DNA of 48,268 bases from Sporisorium sorghi (lineage: Eukaryota > Basidiomycota > Ustilaginomycetes > Ustilaginales > Ustilaginaceae). This document shows positions 9,272 to 18,300 of the stretch, piece after piece. The stretch lies in NCBI GenBank assembly GCA_023212695.1, contig JALCCG010000166.1:1-48268 (forward strand), written 5' to 3'. The first letter of the stretch is position 1. Every line of letters begins with the position of its first letter. The notes below the pieces were generated by a model that did not search any database, was not told where the DNA came from, and was given only the letters and a program-made list of their open reading frames with translations. The translations under genes and the position numbers were made by a program.

Positions 9272-10385
9272 CTACTTCTTGCTCTTCTTCTTTGACGAGC
9301 CTGCCGCTGCGGCCGAAGAAGACGAGGCGCCACGCTTCTTGTCGCTCGTGCCGCGGTTCTCCTTGCCTCCGTTCTTGCGCGCCAGCATCTCGGCCTGGAT
9401 GCGCTCGAACTCTTCGTCCGACGGCCGCTTCTCCTTGACACCCGCCTTTGCTTCGAGTTTGGCAATCATGTCGTCGAACTGCGAGACGCGGTTCTGGTTC
9501 TTGCGCTGGATCAGTGCAGCGAGTCCCGCGAGGTCGTCGTCGGCGTCGTCTGCCTTGGACTTGGATTTTGAGGCTTTGCCGCTGCCCTTGGAGCTTTGTT
9601 TTGAGGCACGGGCGGGTTTGCCCTTGCCCTTGCCAGAACCAAACAGATCGTCCCAGACACCCAGCTCTTTCGCCAGCTTCTCCGCCTCAGCCGCCTCCCC
9701 CTTCGCCTTCTCCCGCAACGCCTTGCGACCCGCCTCGTCCTTCTTGCTCCGCTTCCACACGGGCGTCGCCTTGATCTCGCCCTGCTTGATCGCATCATCG
9801 ATGATACCGATGAATCGCTCCTCATCGGCCAAGAACTCGCCGCAGGGCACACGCTCAAAGATACCAGCCAAGTCGCCCTCGGTCTCGTTGTACGCGTCGA
9901 TGATGTCCTCCTTCTCCTCGGCCGAGTTCTGGTACTTTTTCTTGAAGTCGTCGAGTGTCTGCCGCGACACCTCGCCCGTCCAGAGCTCTTTGAAGTATTC
10001 GTTCCAGTCGAAATCGGCGTCCCCTTCGCCTACCATGAGCTCCTTGGTCGAGCCGGTATTGTCGAACTTGCGACGGCGCACTTGGTCCGAGAGCACGGCG
10101 TAGGCGAAGCCGATCTTCTGGAATTGCCGGATCGCATCTTGGCCGCCGGCAGAGGATGCGTTGGAGAGCACTTTGTCTGGATGAAACTTGAGCGCGAGTC
10201 TGAGATTGAGAGGAAGCTGTCAGTGTGCATGGTTCCTCGTGATGTCAAGAGTGTTGGCGGTAAACTCACTTTTTGTACGCCTTTTTGATCTCGTCCTGCG
10301 TCGCCTCCTTGGCTACACCGAGTGTGCCGTACAGGTCGACGTTGCCGTCTGGAAAAAACTGCAGCCCGGGATCTTCCTCGTCCAT
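9272..10385 (-). CDS. DNAJC9: DNAJC9-like J-domain protein, two exons
   Basis: Hsp70 co-chaperone of the DNAJC9 type; in animals this family is a nuclear J-protein that also binds histones H3-H4. Exon 1 is 10270-10385 and exon 2 is 9272-10199, giving 347 residues. The J domain covers about residues 16-86: DLYGTLGVAKEAT, then KKAYKKLALKFHPDK with the HPD triad at 45-47, then AYAVLSD. The HPD triad spans no junction but lies just after the splice, which supports the intron. The middle region (WNEYFKELW, then a DFKKKYQNSAEEKEDI-like stretch) matches the DNAJC9 family order downstream of the J domain. The C-terminus is Lys/Ser-rich and nuclear-signal-like, ending KKKSKK. It is divergent from SMP3 across 342 bp. 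The family is fairly sure; histone binding here is inferred. Confidence 0.9.
10200..10269 (-). other. DNAJC9-like gene intron (70 nt)
   Basis: On the minus strand the donor is GTGAGT at 10269 and the acceptor is CTCAG ending at 10200. Joining gives AAA-CTC-GCG and restores the J-domain helix before HPDK. Confidence 0.92.
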
Positions 10386-10544
10386 TTTCGCGTATAGACA
10401 GTGTCGAATGTGAGTGGAAGGAAGGTGACCTTCAAAAGACCCTTTTCGCCAAAAGTAATTTAGTGTGTCGGTCTCTGCGCGATTCAGCCCTCGACGCGTA
10501 AATTGAGTGAATGGCGCACGGTGTCGCGTCAAATGTAACACACG

Positions 10545-10579
<35 letters not shown>

Positions 10580-10727
10580 CGCTCTTTCTCTCGCACGGTC
10601 TTTTGCTCCACCATCCCAATCTACTACAAACTCGATCATGCTTGCAACGTCATGACGATCCATCACCCGAGGAACTGCGAGCATTCGACCTTTCCCTGAG
10701 GACATCACTCGGCTCGGTTCCGCGACC
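10386..10727. promoter_or_regulatory. Shared divergent promoter region (J-protein / SMP3) with T29 tract
   Basis: 342 bp separate the two divergent start codons, so both promoters must lie here or in the 5' transcribed regions. A T29 run occupies 10551-10579. Homopolymer dA:dT tracts of this size commonly exclude nucleosomes in fungi, so a promoter-opening role is plausible but inferred. Confidence 0.45.
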
Positions 10728-12647
10728 ATGCCAGGCGTCGGCACACCACGATGGCGCAGCCACCTCGACCCACGCACCTCGCACGGAATCCTCTACCTCG
10801 CCCTCCTCGCCCTGCGCGCCTTCAGCGCCTTCTTCGGGCACGGCTACATCCACCCTGACGAATGGATGCAGTCCGGCGAGCCGTACTTCGGCCTCACGCT
10901 CGCCGGGATCGACGCGCAGATCCCCTGGGAATGGCGGCCCGACCGCGCACTTCGCTCCTTCTCCACCCTCCGCATGCAGTACCTTTTCGTCGACGTGCTC
11001 GCTAGCGTTGTCCGCAGGCTGGGCGGCGCTCTTTCCGGCCATTCGCTGTTTTTGATCCAGCGCGGCAGCATGCTGCTATGGACGCTGCTGCTCGATATCA
11101 ACGTGGCGCTGGTGCTGCCGCCGCAGACGGCGCGATACGTGCACGTGCTGTACGGGATCTCGACGGCGGCGACGACGTTCTGCGTGCGCCCGTTTAGCAA
11201 TGCGCACGAAGCACACCTGCTGGCGTTCTGCCTGCTGCACGTGCTGGCGTTCTACAGGGACAGCACGTGGTATCGACGCGGAAGCATGGCAGGGTGGCAC
11301 TGGGGCGTCATGCTCGCCCTCCTCGCCGTCGACGGCTTGTTCACCCGGTTTACTTTTGCGTTCTTCGTCGCTCCCCTCGCAGTGTTCTACGTGTACCGCC
11401 TAGCGTGTATCGCAGCGGAGGGACACCGCAAGCCGGCACTCGTCTCGTTTGGGATTGCGGCGTTTGCAGGGATAGTGGCCTTCTGGGGGCGCGTCGACGC
11501 GGAAACAAGCTTCTACACGAGATCGGCGAAAGCGAACGGGATGCAGGTCGCGGGTGCGTGGGGGACGGGGTGGGTGATACCGCCGCTGAACGCGTTGCTG
11601 TACAATGCAAAGACGGGCAATGTGGCGCAGCATGGGTTGCATCCGAGGTGGTTGCATGCCGTGGTGAATCTGCCGATGATGGTTGGGGTGGCGAATTGCG
11701 TTGCTGTTGTGATGTATGGATGGCGGTTTGTTCGTGGGAGGCGGGCGTGGGAGACGGGAACTGATACTCATAAAAGGCTAACGAACGAGACCGCAGTGAA
11801 AGAAGACGAGAAAGAGACGCGGTCAACAGACGATGCTACATCCCCATCAAGTCAACCAGCTACCTCCTCCACACCCGCACCACCCGACGATCAAGCACCG
11901 TACATCGACCTCGAACCAGCCGCAGCCGCCCTCTGCCTCCTCACCATCATCGTCCCCCTCGTCCCCCTCTCGCTCTCGCCGCACCAAGAGCCGCGCTTCC
12001 TACTCGCCCTCTCCTTCCCCTCTGCCCTGCTCATGGCCCTCTCCCTCCAATCTCTCACCTCCCGCCCTCGCCTCCTACGCACGCTCTGCGTCCTACATTT
12101 CACCCAACACCTCATCCAACTCGCGCTCTTCTCCTTCCTACACCAAGGCGCGCTCCTCCCAGCGCTCTTCTCCATCGACACCTCGCTCTCTCACCTCCCC
12201 TTCACCGCCACCCCCCTCTTCGATCGGTACGAGCACCACCTGCTGTACCGCACGTTCCCAGCGCCGTTCCACCTCCTGCCGCACAAAGGCAGGGGGATGT
12301 TCCCGCGCGTCGAGCAGTTCACCTCCGCCACGGGGCCCAGGGAGGTGGTGAGCGCGGCGAGCATCGCGTGTGGATACACGTGGGTGTATGCCCCCAGTTG
12401 GATTGTGCGGGAGCTGGTGGAGGAGGTGGAGAGGCAGGGCAGGGTGCAGGTGCGGACGGTGGGGTCGTGGAGCGGGCATGTGGATATGGATCATTTGGGG
12501 GAGTGTTGGGGGTTGGTGAAGGAGTTGGGGTGGAGGGAGGCGTTTGCGCTGCAGAAGTTGGAGGTTAGGTGTTTGACGAACGAGGAACCGATGGCTGAAA
12601 AGGAGCAGCATGAGACGGCGCAACCACCAGCACATCAGGACCTGTAG
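10728..12647 (+). CDS. SMP3: GPI mannosyltransferase 4 (Smp3/PIG-Z, GT22)
   Basis: ER-membrane enzyme that adds the fourth mannose to the GPI-anchor core from dolichol-phosphate mannose. It has 639 residues, one exon, and an ATG at 10728. The GT22 signature HPDE lies at 42-45 (GYIHPDEWMQSGE) in the first luminal loop, where the family keeps its catalytic acidic residues. Further family marks are CVRPFSNAHEAH, DGLFTRFTFAFF and SPHQEPRFLLAL, the last being typical of Smp3/PIG-Z rather than PIG-B. Many hydrophobic segments fit a polytopic protein. A charged, Ser/Thr/Pro-rich insert at about 340-395 separates two membrane blocks and probably faces the cytosol. The hydrophilic tail ends with Glu/Gln residues. 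The four-mannose GPI requirement is known from yeast. Confidence 0.92.
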   Translation: MPGVGTPRWRSHLDPRTSHGILYLALLALRAFSAFFGHGYIHPDEWMQSGEPYFGLTLAGIDAQIPWEWRPDRALRSFSTLRMQYLFVDVLASVVRRLGGALSGHSLFLIQRGSMLLWTLLLDINVALVLPPQTARYVHVLYGISTAATTFCVRPFSNAHEAHLLAFCLLHVLAFYRDSTWYRRGSMAGWHWGVMLALLAVDGLFTRFTFAFFVAPLAVFYVYRLACIAAEGHRKPALVSFGIAAFAGIVAFWGRVDAETSFYTRSAKANGMQVAGAWGTGWVIPPLNALLYNAKTGNVAQHGLHPRWLHAVVNLPMMVGVANCVAVVMYGWRFVRGRRAWETGTDTHKRLTNETAVKEDEKETRSTDDATSPSSQPATSSTPAPPDDQAPYIDLEPAAAALCLLTIIVPLVPLSLSPHQEPRFLLALSFPSALLMALSLQSLTSRPRLLRTLCVLHFTQHLIQLALFSFLHQGALLPALFSIDTSLSHLPFTATPLFDRYEHHLLYRTFPAPFHLLPHKGRGMFPRVEQFTSATGPREVVSAASIACGYTWVYAPSWIVRELVEEVERQGRVQVRTVGSWSGHVDMDHLGECWGLVKELGWREAFALQKLEVRCLTNEEPMAEKEQHETAQPPAHQDL

Positions 12648-12807
12648 CACATCGCACCTCACACCGCACAGAAACGAAACACACACCAACGAAGCGAAAG
12701 TCAGCCCTTCAAGTGTGTATTACGCACAAAGACCGCGCTACAGTATCGTCGGACCCCTACCACCTTTCACCCTTTCCCTCCCCTCTCTCTTCCCTCCCTC
12801 TCTGCAC
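12648..12807. other. Short convergent 3' spacer
   Basis: 160 bp between the stop of SMP3 and the stop of the opposing gene. It is pyrimidine-rich near its right end. Both terminators must lie here or overlap the opposing gene. Confidence 0.5.
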
Positions 12808-13872
12808 TCAATCCCAAACCAGCCTTCCATTGAGATCGACACTCGCCTTGGCCTGGGGCCCCTTGCTGCTTCCGGGCACCGACCTGGGCGCGGGTCTCGA
12901 CGCGCTCTCCCTCAGCTTAGCCGCCTCGGCCGCCTGCTGTCTGCGGTGGTTAGCGAGACGCTCGGCCTGCAAGCGGTCGGCCTCTTCCTTGGCCGCTTTT
13001 TTCGCTTGGGTTTTGTTGGCATTCGAGCGCTGTTTCTTGGTCTCTGCGGTGGCTGTGCCGTTGGACGGGGTGGTTTTCGGTTTGCCGTTGGAGGATGCGA
13101 CGGTCCATCCGCTGCCGTTTGCGGTGGAGGGTTTGGCGGGGATGCGACGCACGCTCGACGTGGTCGCGTCGTCCGGGAGCGCTGCGAACGGGTTCGTTGA
13201 CGCGATGGACGGCTTTACAGCCCCATTGACCTTGCCGCTGCTCGCGCCGTTCGCCTTCGCACCTGCTGCAGCAGCTGAAAAGGAACCCCCGACGCTGGAC
13301 CAGCCGTCATCGAGCTCCGCCTTGGACAACTTTGCCCGAGGCGCTGCAACCTCAGCCGCAGGGATACGTGCCACTCCACCGTAACCAGCAGGCAGCGGGT
13401 CGACGTCCGCATCGCGCATATCGCCCAGCGACGCGGTGAACGCCGTCTGGGCCGCGTCAGCTTTGGCGCGGATCGTGTCGTTGGTGAGAGCAGGGGTGGT
13501 TTCGGCTGCTACAGCGGCGGCGGCGTAGCTCTCGCTGTTGTCCACCGCGGGGGCGGCGGTGGTGGTGGCGGCGGGTTGCGACGCCTTTTGCTTCTTCTTC
13601 TTCTTCTGCGACGCGGTCTGCGGCGCCACTGGAGTCTCTGCAACAGCCGGCGGTAACTGCTCCTTGTCGACCGGGTCCGCCTTTGCAGGCTCTGTCGTAG
13701 CCGCTGCAGCGTCCTTGGTCTTGTTCTTGTTCTTGTTCTTCTTGCTGCTGCTCGACTTGGCTATTGACGCCTGCGTTTCGCTACCTCCTTCGGACTTCTG
13801 CTGCTTGCGTATCAGCGCATGGACGGCGAGACCGGCAGCGAGGCCGAGTGCAAAGATCTTGGCCGAGTCCAT
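12808..13872 (-). CDS. Single-pass membrane protein with basic coiled-coil tail (unknown)
   Basis: 354 residues from the ATG at 13872. An upstream in-frame start at 13959 is possible, but the chosen Met places a hydrophobic segment at 5-21 (IFALGLAAGLAVHALI), typical of an N-terminal signal anchor. After it come Lys-rich tracts (KKNKNKNKTK at 44-53, KKKKKQK at 90-96), two tryptophan motifs (DDGWSSV at 188-194 and GWTVASS at 255-261), an NPFAALPDD segment near 227-235, and a basic coiled coil at about 277-322. The protein ends GRLVWD. I cannot name the family. The layout suggests a protein anchored in the ER or outer mitochondrial membrane with a long cytosolic, possibly RNA- or ribosome-binding, tail; this is inference. 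It is divergent from the GPI protein gene. Confidence 0.8.
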   Translation of the reverse strand: MDSAKIFALGLAAGLAVHALIRKQQKSEGGSETQASIAKSSSSKKNKNKNKTKDAAAATTEPAKADPVDKEQLPPAVAETPVAPQTASQKKKKKQKASQPAATTTAAPAVDNSESYAAAAVAAETTPALTNDTIRAKADAAQTAFTASLGDMRDADVDPLPAGYGGVARIPAAEVAAPRAKLSKAELDDGWSSVGGSFSAAAAGAKANGASSGKVNGAVKPSIASTNPFAALPDDATTSSVRRIPAKPSTANGSGWTVASSNGKPKTTPSNGTATAETKKQRSNANKTQAKKAAKEEADRLQAERLANHRRQQAAEAAKLRESASRPAPRSVPGSSKGPQAKASVDLNGRLVWD

Positions 13873-14394
13873 CGTCGTTACTTTTGTACCGAATGTGGTG
13901 GTAGGAAGAATCGAAGGTGCTTTGTGAATGCGGTGGGAAGAAAACCAGCGTGCGTGCAATTGTCTTCTTAAGTGCTATTTGACTGCGTGGGCGGCGGTTG
14001 AGCTGAAGAGCAACACTGACGTGGAAGCCAAGCCGCAAAAATGAAGTGCGCAACACGGAAATGGAAGCGCGCTCGAGCGTTTCGCAACCAAAAGTGGGCG
14101 GTGATGCGAGTGTGCGCGGGTGTGCGTGTGGTGTGGGAATGACGATGAGGTTGTCGTTGGATGAGAGGCAAAGGATCGTCAATGCGTTGTCAAAAGCACG
14201 CTTTTCGGACGCTCTTCTGCGCAAAAAGTGGCTCGAGCCAACAGGAAGAAACAGAAGCAAAGGTCACGAGTGTCACCTCAACTCGACTCGCGTTTGACCG
14301 GCCATTGCCCAAAACGGAGATCAGCGTCTCAAAGACAAGATCAGTTGAAGGGTGCCGTTGATTAATGATGGGACGTGAGTCTAGCTACAGGGAG

Positions 14395-14418
14395 GAATTT
14401 TCGAATTTTCGAATTTTC
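14395..14418. repeat. GAATTTTC tandem repeat (8 bp x 3)
   Basis: Three exact eight-base units with the G at 14395, 14403 and 14411, then a partial fourth (GAATTC) from 14419. Confidence 0.85.
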
Positions 14419-14459
14419 GAATTCTTTCTCCCCTTTTTGGTGAGAGGAAAAGACGGTAA

Positions 14460-14474
14460 CCCCCCCCCCCCCCC
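14460..14474. repeat. C15 homopolymer
   Basis: Fifteen C in a row about 300 bp upstream of the GPI-protein start. The length may be unreliable in short-read data. Confidence 0.8.
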
Positions 14475-14774
14475 TCCACATGAATTTTCTTCAACTAGAT
14501 CGACGCCGCTCTCTCTCTCTCTCTCTCTGCTCGGCTGTACCTTTTTTCCCCAACAGCCGTTTTCTCTCGCCCGGCTGAAAATAAGGTCGAAATGTTAGGG
14601 CGCCGTCGCCTCTTCCTCCTTTGAGCCGTTCGTTGCAGAACAACTCTTGTCCTACACTGAGTTTTGGCGACACCCCAAACGACACTCTAGACGACGCTCG
14701 AGAAAGGGGTTTCATACGTACCATCATCCCACTGCACCTGCAAAGCGCGCCCACCACTTCATACTCGCTACAAA

Positions 14775-15266
14775 ATGGTTCGCACGGTCCCCACCACCAC
14801 CACCGCAGCGGTGCTGCTGTGCATCGTCGCGATGCTGTGCACGCAAGTCGTGGCGCAGACCTCGACCACTTCATCGGCAACTTCGTCCTCAGGCTCCGCG
14901 TCGTCGACGATCTCCTCAACCTCTTCGAGGAGCACCGATGCAGCGGCGACGCTCGGCTCGGTGATTTCGTTCTCGCTGAGCTCGGTCAATACTGCTTCTA
15001 GCTCCACCACCTCGTCGACGACGACGACGAATGCGACGAGCAGCACCACAACGGGCAGCTCCACGTTGACCACCAGCAGCAGCACCTCGTCCAGCACCTC
15101 GTCGGTATCGCTTACAAGCAGCAGCTCGAGGTTGTCCAGCGCCACGAGCTCGAGCGTTTCTAATGGAGGAGTGGGCTTGGTAGGCGGGTGGGATGGCATG
15201 CACGTCGTGCTGCCAGCTGCATCGCTCGGTGTCATCTTGTTGAGCAGCGTGTGCTTCCTGCTCTAG
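14775..15266 (+). CDS. Small Ser/Thr-rich GPI-anchored wall protein (predicted)
   Basis: 163 residues with all the marks of a GPI-linked surface protein. A hydrophobic signal peptide covers about 1-27 with cleavage expected after VVA. The mature part, about 28-128, is overwhelmingly Ser and Thr, suited to O-mannosylation, with one N-glycosylation sequon at Asn86. A small-residue stretch (SNGG at 129-132) could be the anchor-attachment site. The C-terminal hydrophobic tail is at about 144-163, with nothing after it. No enzymatic domain or cysteine pattern is present in the mature part. Function is unknown; wall spacer or surface coat is the likely role. GPI assembly is the pathway of the nearby SMP3 gene, but the proximity is probably chance. 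Confidence 0.8.
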   Translation: MVRTVPTTTTAAVLLCIVAMLCTQVVAQTSTTSSATSSSGSASSTISSTSSRSTDAAATLGSVISFSLSSVNTASSSTTSSTTTTNATSSTTTGSSTLTTSSSTSSSTSSVSLTSSSSRLSSATSSSVSNGGVGLVGGWDGMHVVLPAASLGVILLSSVCFLL

Positions 15267-15364
15267 CTCGATCCACATGCGCATTCAATGTCGCAGTCAT
15301 CACACGCTCTCTTCACATGCATGCAATCGCATTACCATTGGACACTTTCATTTTCTCGTCCCGT

Positions 15365-18300
15365 TCAGCTCCGCAACTGCTCCAACAGCCCCCTCGCCTC
15401 CTCATACTCCACCTCCTGCTCCCAACTCCCCTTCGTCTTGGCCAGCAAACTCCTCACCAAACTCCTCGCCTGAAACCTCGGCTCGGGCGCCTCCATCTCG
15501 CCCTTTTCCCCTCTCCGCGCCAACTCCAACAGCGCATCCACCAGATTCCTCAAATCATGCAGCAGCGCCACAAACACCTGCTTGTCCGACATGAGATCGC
15601 CTCCTCCATCCGCACTCGACGCCTCCAACGCACACGTGTACGCGTTCAGCAGCGCGTGCTGGGTGCTCCGCTGTAACTCGCCGTTCCACGCGAGCAGGCG
15701 CGCGTACAGCTTCCACAGCGCCGCGCTCGACGAGATGCGCGCGAGGAGCGTTTCGTCAAACAAGCGGCGCACGGCGGGGTACAGCCCGAGGCCGGTGTTC
15801 GGGTCGAGCTTGGGCGCTGTTGGCTGCGGTGCACCGCTCGACGGGTCGTGCTGGGCTTTGGCGTGTTCGTACGCCTCCATCGCCGCGAGGGTTTGCGCTT
15901 CGAGCTCGGATTTGGGCAGAAGCGTGACGGCGTCGACGAGGCGCGCGAGTACTGCTAGGTCCACGGTGGCGGCGCGCGAGGCGTCGTTGCTCTGGTTGCG
16001 CGTCTGGATCTCGGTGACGCGCACCATGGCGCCGGTTGCTTCGAGGAGGTAGCCAACGTCGATGCAGACGATCATGTAGTTGTACCATACCCGCCAGTTG
16101 TCGTGCGCGAAGCGCAGCGACTGCTGCAGAGACCGGTGCGCGAGGAGCTTGAGCGAGTAGGCGGTGGTTGCGTTGGCGGTTCGACGATCGCGGGTGGTGG
16201 GGTTGCGCAGCTCGCCCGGGTCCGGAAGGCCCATCTCCGTGCCTGCGTCGCTAGCACCGTCCGCGATGGAGCTCGTCTCGGATTCGCTGGAGGACACTTC
16301 GACGCCCGAATCAGACCGCGAGCTGCCGCTCCAGTCGCTCAAGCCCTCCTCGTCTTCGTCATACGACGCAGTATCGCCCCACACCCGCTCCGCCTCCTCC
16401 TCAGCCTCCAGTATATCCGGCAACCCACCCTGCGCGCCCATCCTCTCGATCCCCAGCGCCTCCTCGCCCGCCCCAGTCCCCGCGCCCTCCACCATCCTCA
16501 GATAACAGCTCGCCAGGTTATTCCAGCTCTCCATGTCCTCATCGTCCAACGCCGTGCAGCGGCGGAAACACTGCGCCGCCTCCTTGAACTTCTCGAGACG
16601 CATGTAGCAGCATCCCAAAATGAACCACGAGCGCGTGTACAGCGGGTTGATCTTGAGCGCGTACCGCAGCCACTTTGCGGCCTGGGCAAAGTCTTGCTGC
16701 GTAAAGTGGACGCCGCCGAGACTGCGGGCTGCGCGTGCGGAAGAAGAGGCCGAGACGGACCACGCTTTCGTGTAGTGCGCCAGGGCAGACGACGGCTCGA
16801 GGTCGCCGAGCAGGCACCAGAGTTTCGCCTCGCGCGCGCGGTCGAGGCGCGTGTACATCACCTGTTGAGCTTCGCTGTTGTTGGGCTGCTGCGTATCGGC
16901 GGCGTTACGGCGTCGACGCACCGACACATCGACATCAGCCTCGACCTTCGTGCCCCGCAACAGCTCCCTCACCACCTCAACACCCTCCTCCTGCCGCCCG
17001 AGCATGCCCAGACACTGCACCACCTCCTCCCACATCTCGATCCTCTCGAAAATCTCCAGCGCCGACCTCGTAACGCCGATACTCGCATACCGCCTCGCGA
17101 GCTCGGCCTGCATCTCCCACTTGGGCGGCAGATCGAGCGCGTGGAAAAACTTCAGCCGCTCCTGCACCGACGAGTCGTTCGTCGGCATCTGATCGATCAA
17201 CGCCTGCAGCTGCAGCACGGATCGCTCGACGGTGCGCGTGCGGGTCGACTCGAGACGTGCACGGAGCAGCAGCGACATGGTGTGCACCATCCAGTTGCGC
17301 GGGTGCGCCACGACGCGCGCGATGAAGATCTGCATCTGGTTGGCCGTCAGGCCGTGTGCGGCTTGCGTGTTGCGGATGTTGAGGCAGAGCGCGAGCAGCG
17401 TGCACTGGTCGAGCACCGCGAGCGGCGGTTGGGCGTTCGGGTCCAGCTCGAGCAGGTCGGCGTCGGCGTCGTCTGCACCGGCAGCACCGGTGGAGGCGGG
17501 AGTCGAGCCGGCAGTGGTTGAGGTGAACTTGGTCTGCTCGAGCAGCGTGTCGTCGTTGAGGGCGAATGTGGACGGCATGCCCGCCACTTGATCCTCCGGG
17601 TTGGCTTTCGATGCGAAGCCCGTCTCGAGCGGCTCTTCTTTTGCTTCCGCAGTGGTGTCCTTGGTTTCTTCTGAGCTGTCGGCTTGAGCCTTCGCTTTCT
17701 CCGCCTCTTCATCCTCCTTGCCCCCATCCGCGACCACACTCTTGGCCAGCAGCACCAGCTGCGTCTTGTCCTCCTTTTGAAACTTGGTCCTCTTACCCAA
17801 CGCACCGGACATGCGGTATCGCAGTCCGTTCTCCCTGGCAGCTTCGACAAACGTCTCGGACGCCTCGCGGTCGCTGCCAAGCCTCTGCAGTGCAATTCCG
17901 CGCTCCAGAATGAGTCTTGAGGCGAGGGAGGCCCACTCGCTCTTGCCCTTCCCCTCATCCGCATCGACCGACTTTACCGTGGCAGCGGGAGCGGCAGCCC
18001 GAGCCACCAACACATCGCGCAGCTTGTTGACCGGGTCAAACACCTTCTTGCCAAACGCCACCGGCTCGTCCAGCACGTGGCTGTGCACCGTAAACGCACG
18101 CAGTCGCCACCACGCTAGCGTTTCGATGTTTGCAAGCTGCTCTTGCGACGATTGAGCTGCCGCCCACAACGCCTCAATCACGAGCTTGGAGAAAACGAGG
18201 AAGAAGGGCACCTGGCAGAGGTGATACGCCGGCTCGCCCTTGAACGCGAGCGCCTCGAGCGATGTGCGGTGGATCAGACGCTGAGTCTCGCTGTTCGTCT

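Larger units (their letters stand above)
13873..14774. promoter_or_regulatory. Divergent intergenic region between membrane protein and GPI protein
   Basis: About 900 bp with no supported gene. It contains a GAATTTTC array at 14395-14418, a C15 run at 14460-14474, and a CT microsatellite near 14510-14528. Pyrimidine-rich tracts just upstream of the start are common in fungal promoters. Confidence 0.45.

Noticed and set aside
10551..10579. T29 run as an RNA polymerase III terminator
   Set aside because: No tRNA, 5S or other Pol III gene is visible upstream on either strand.
16103..17521. 472-aa plus-strand frame opposite the TTC27-like gene
   Set aside because: Arg/His/Leu-rich shadow of the TPR coding region without homology signals.
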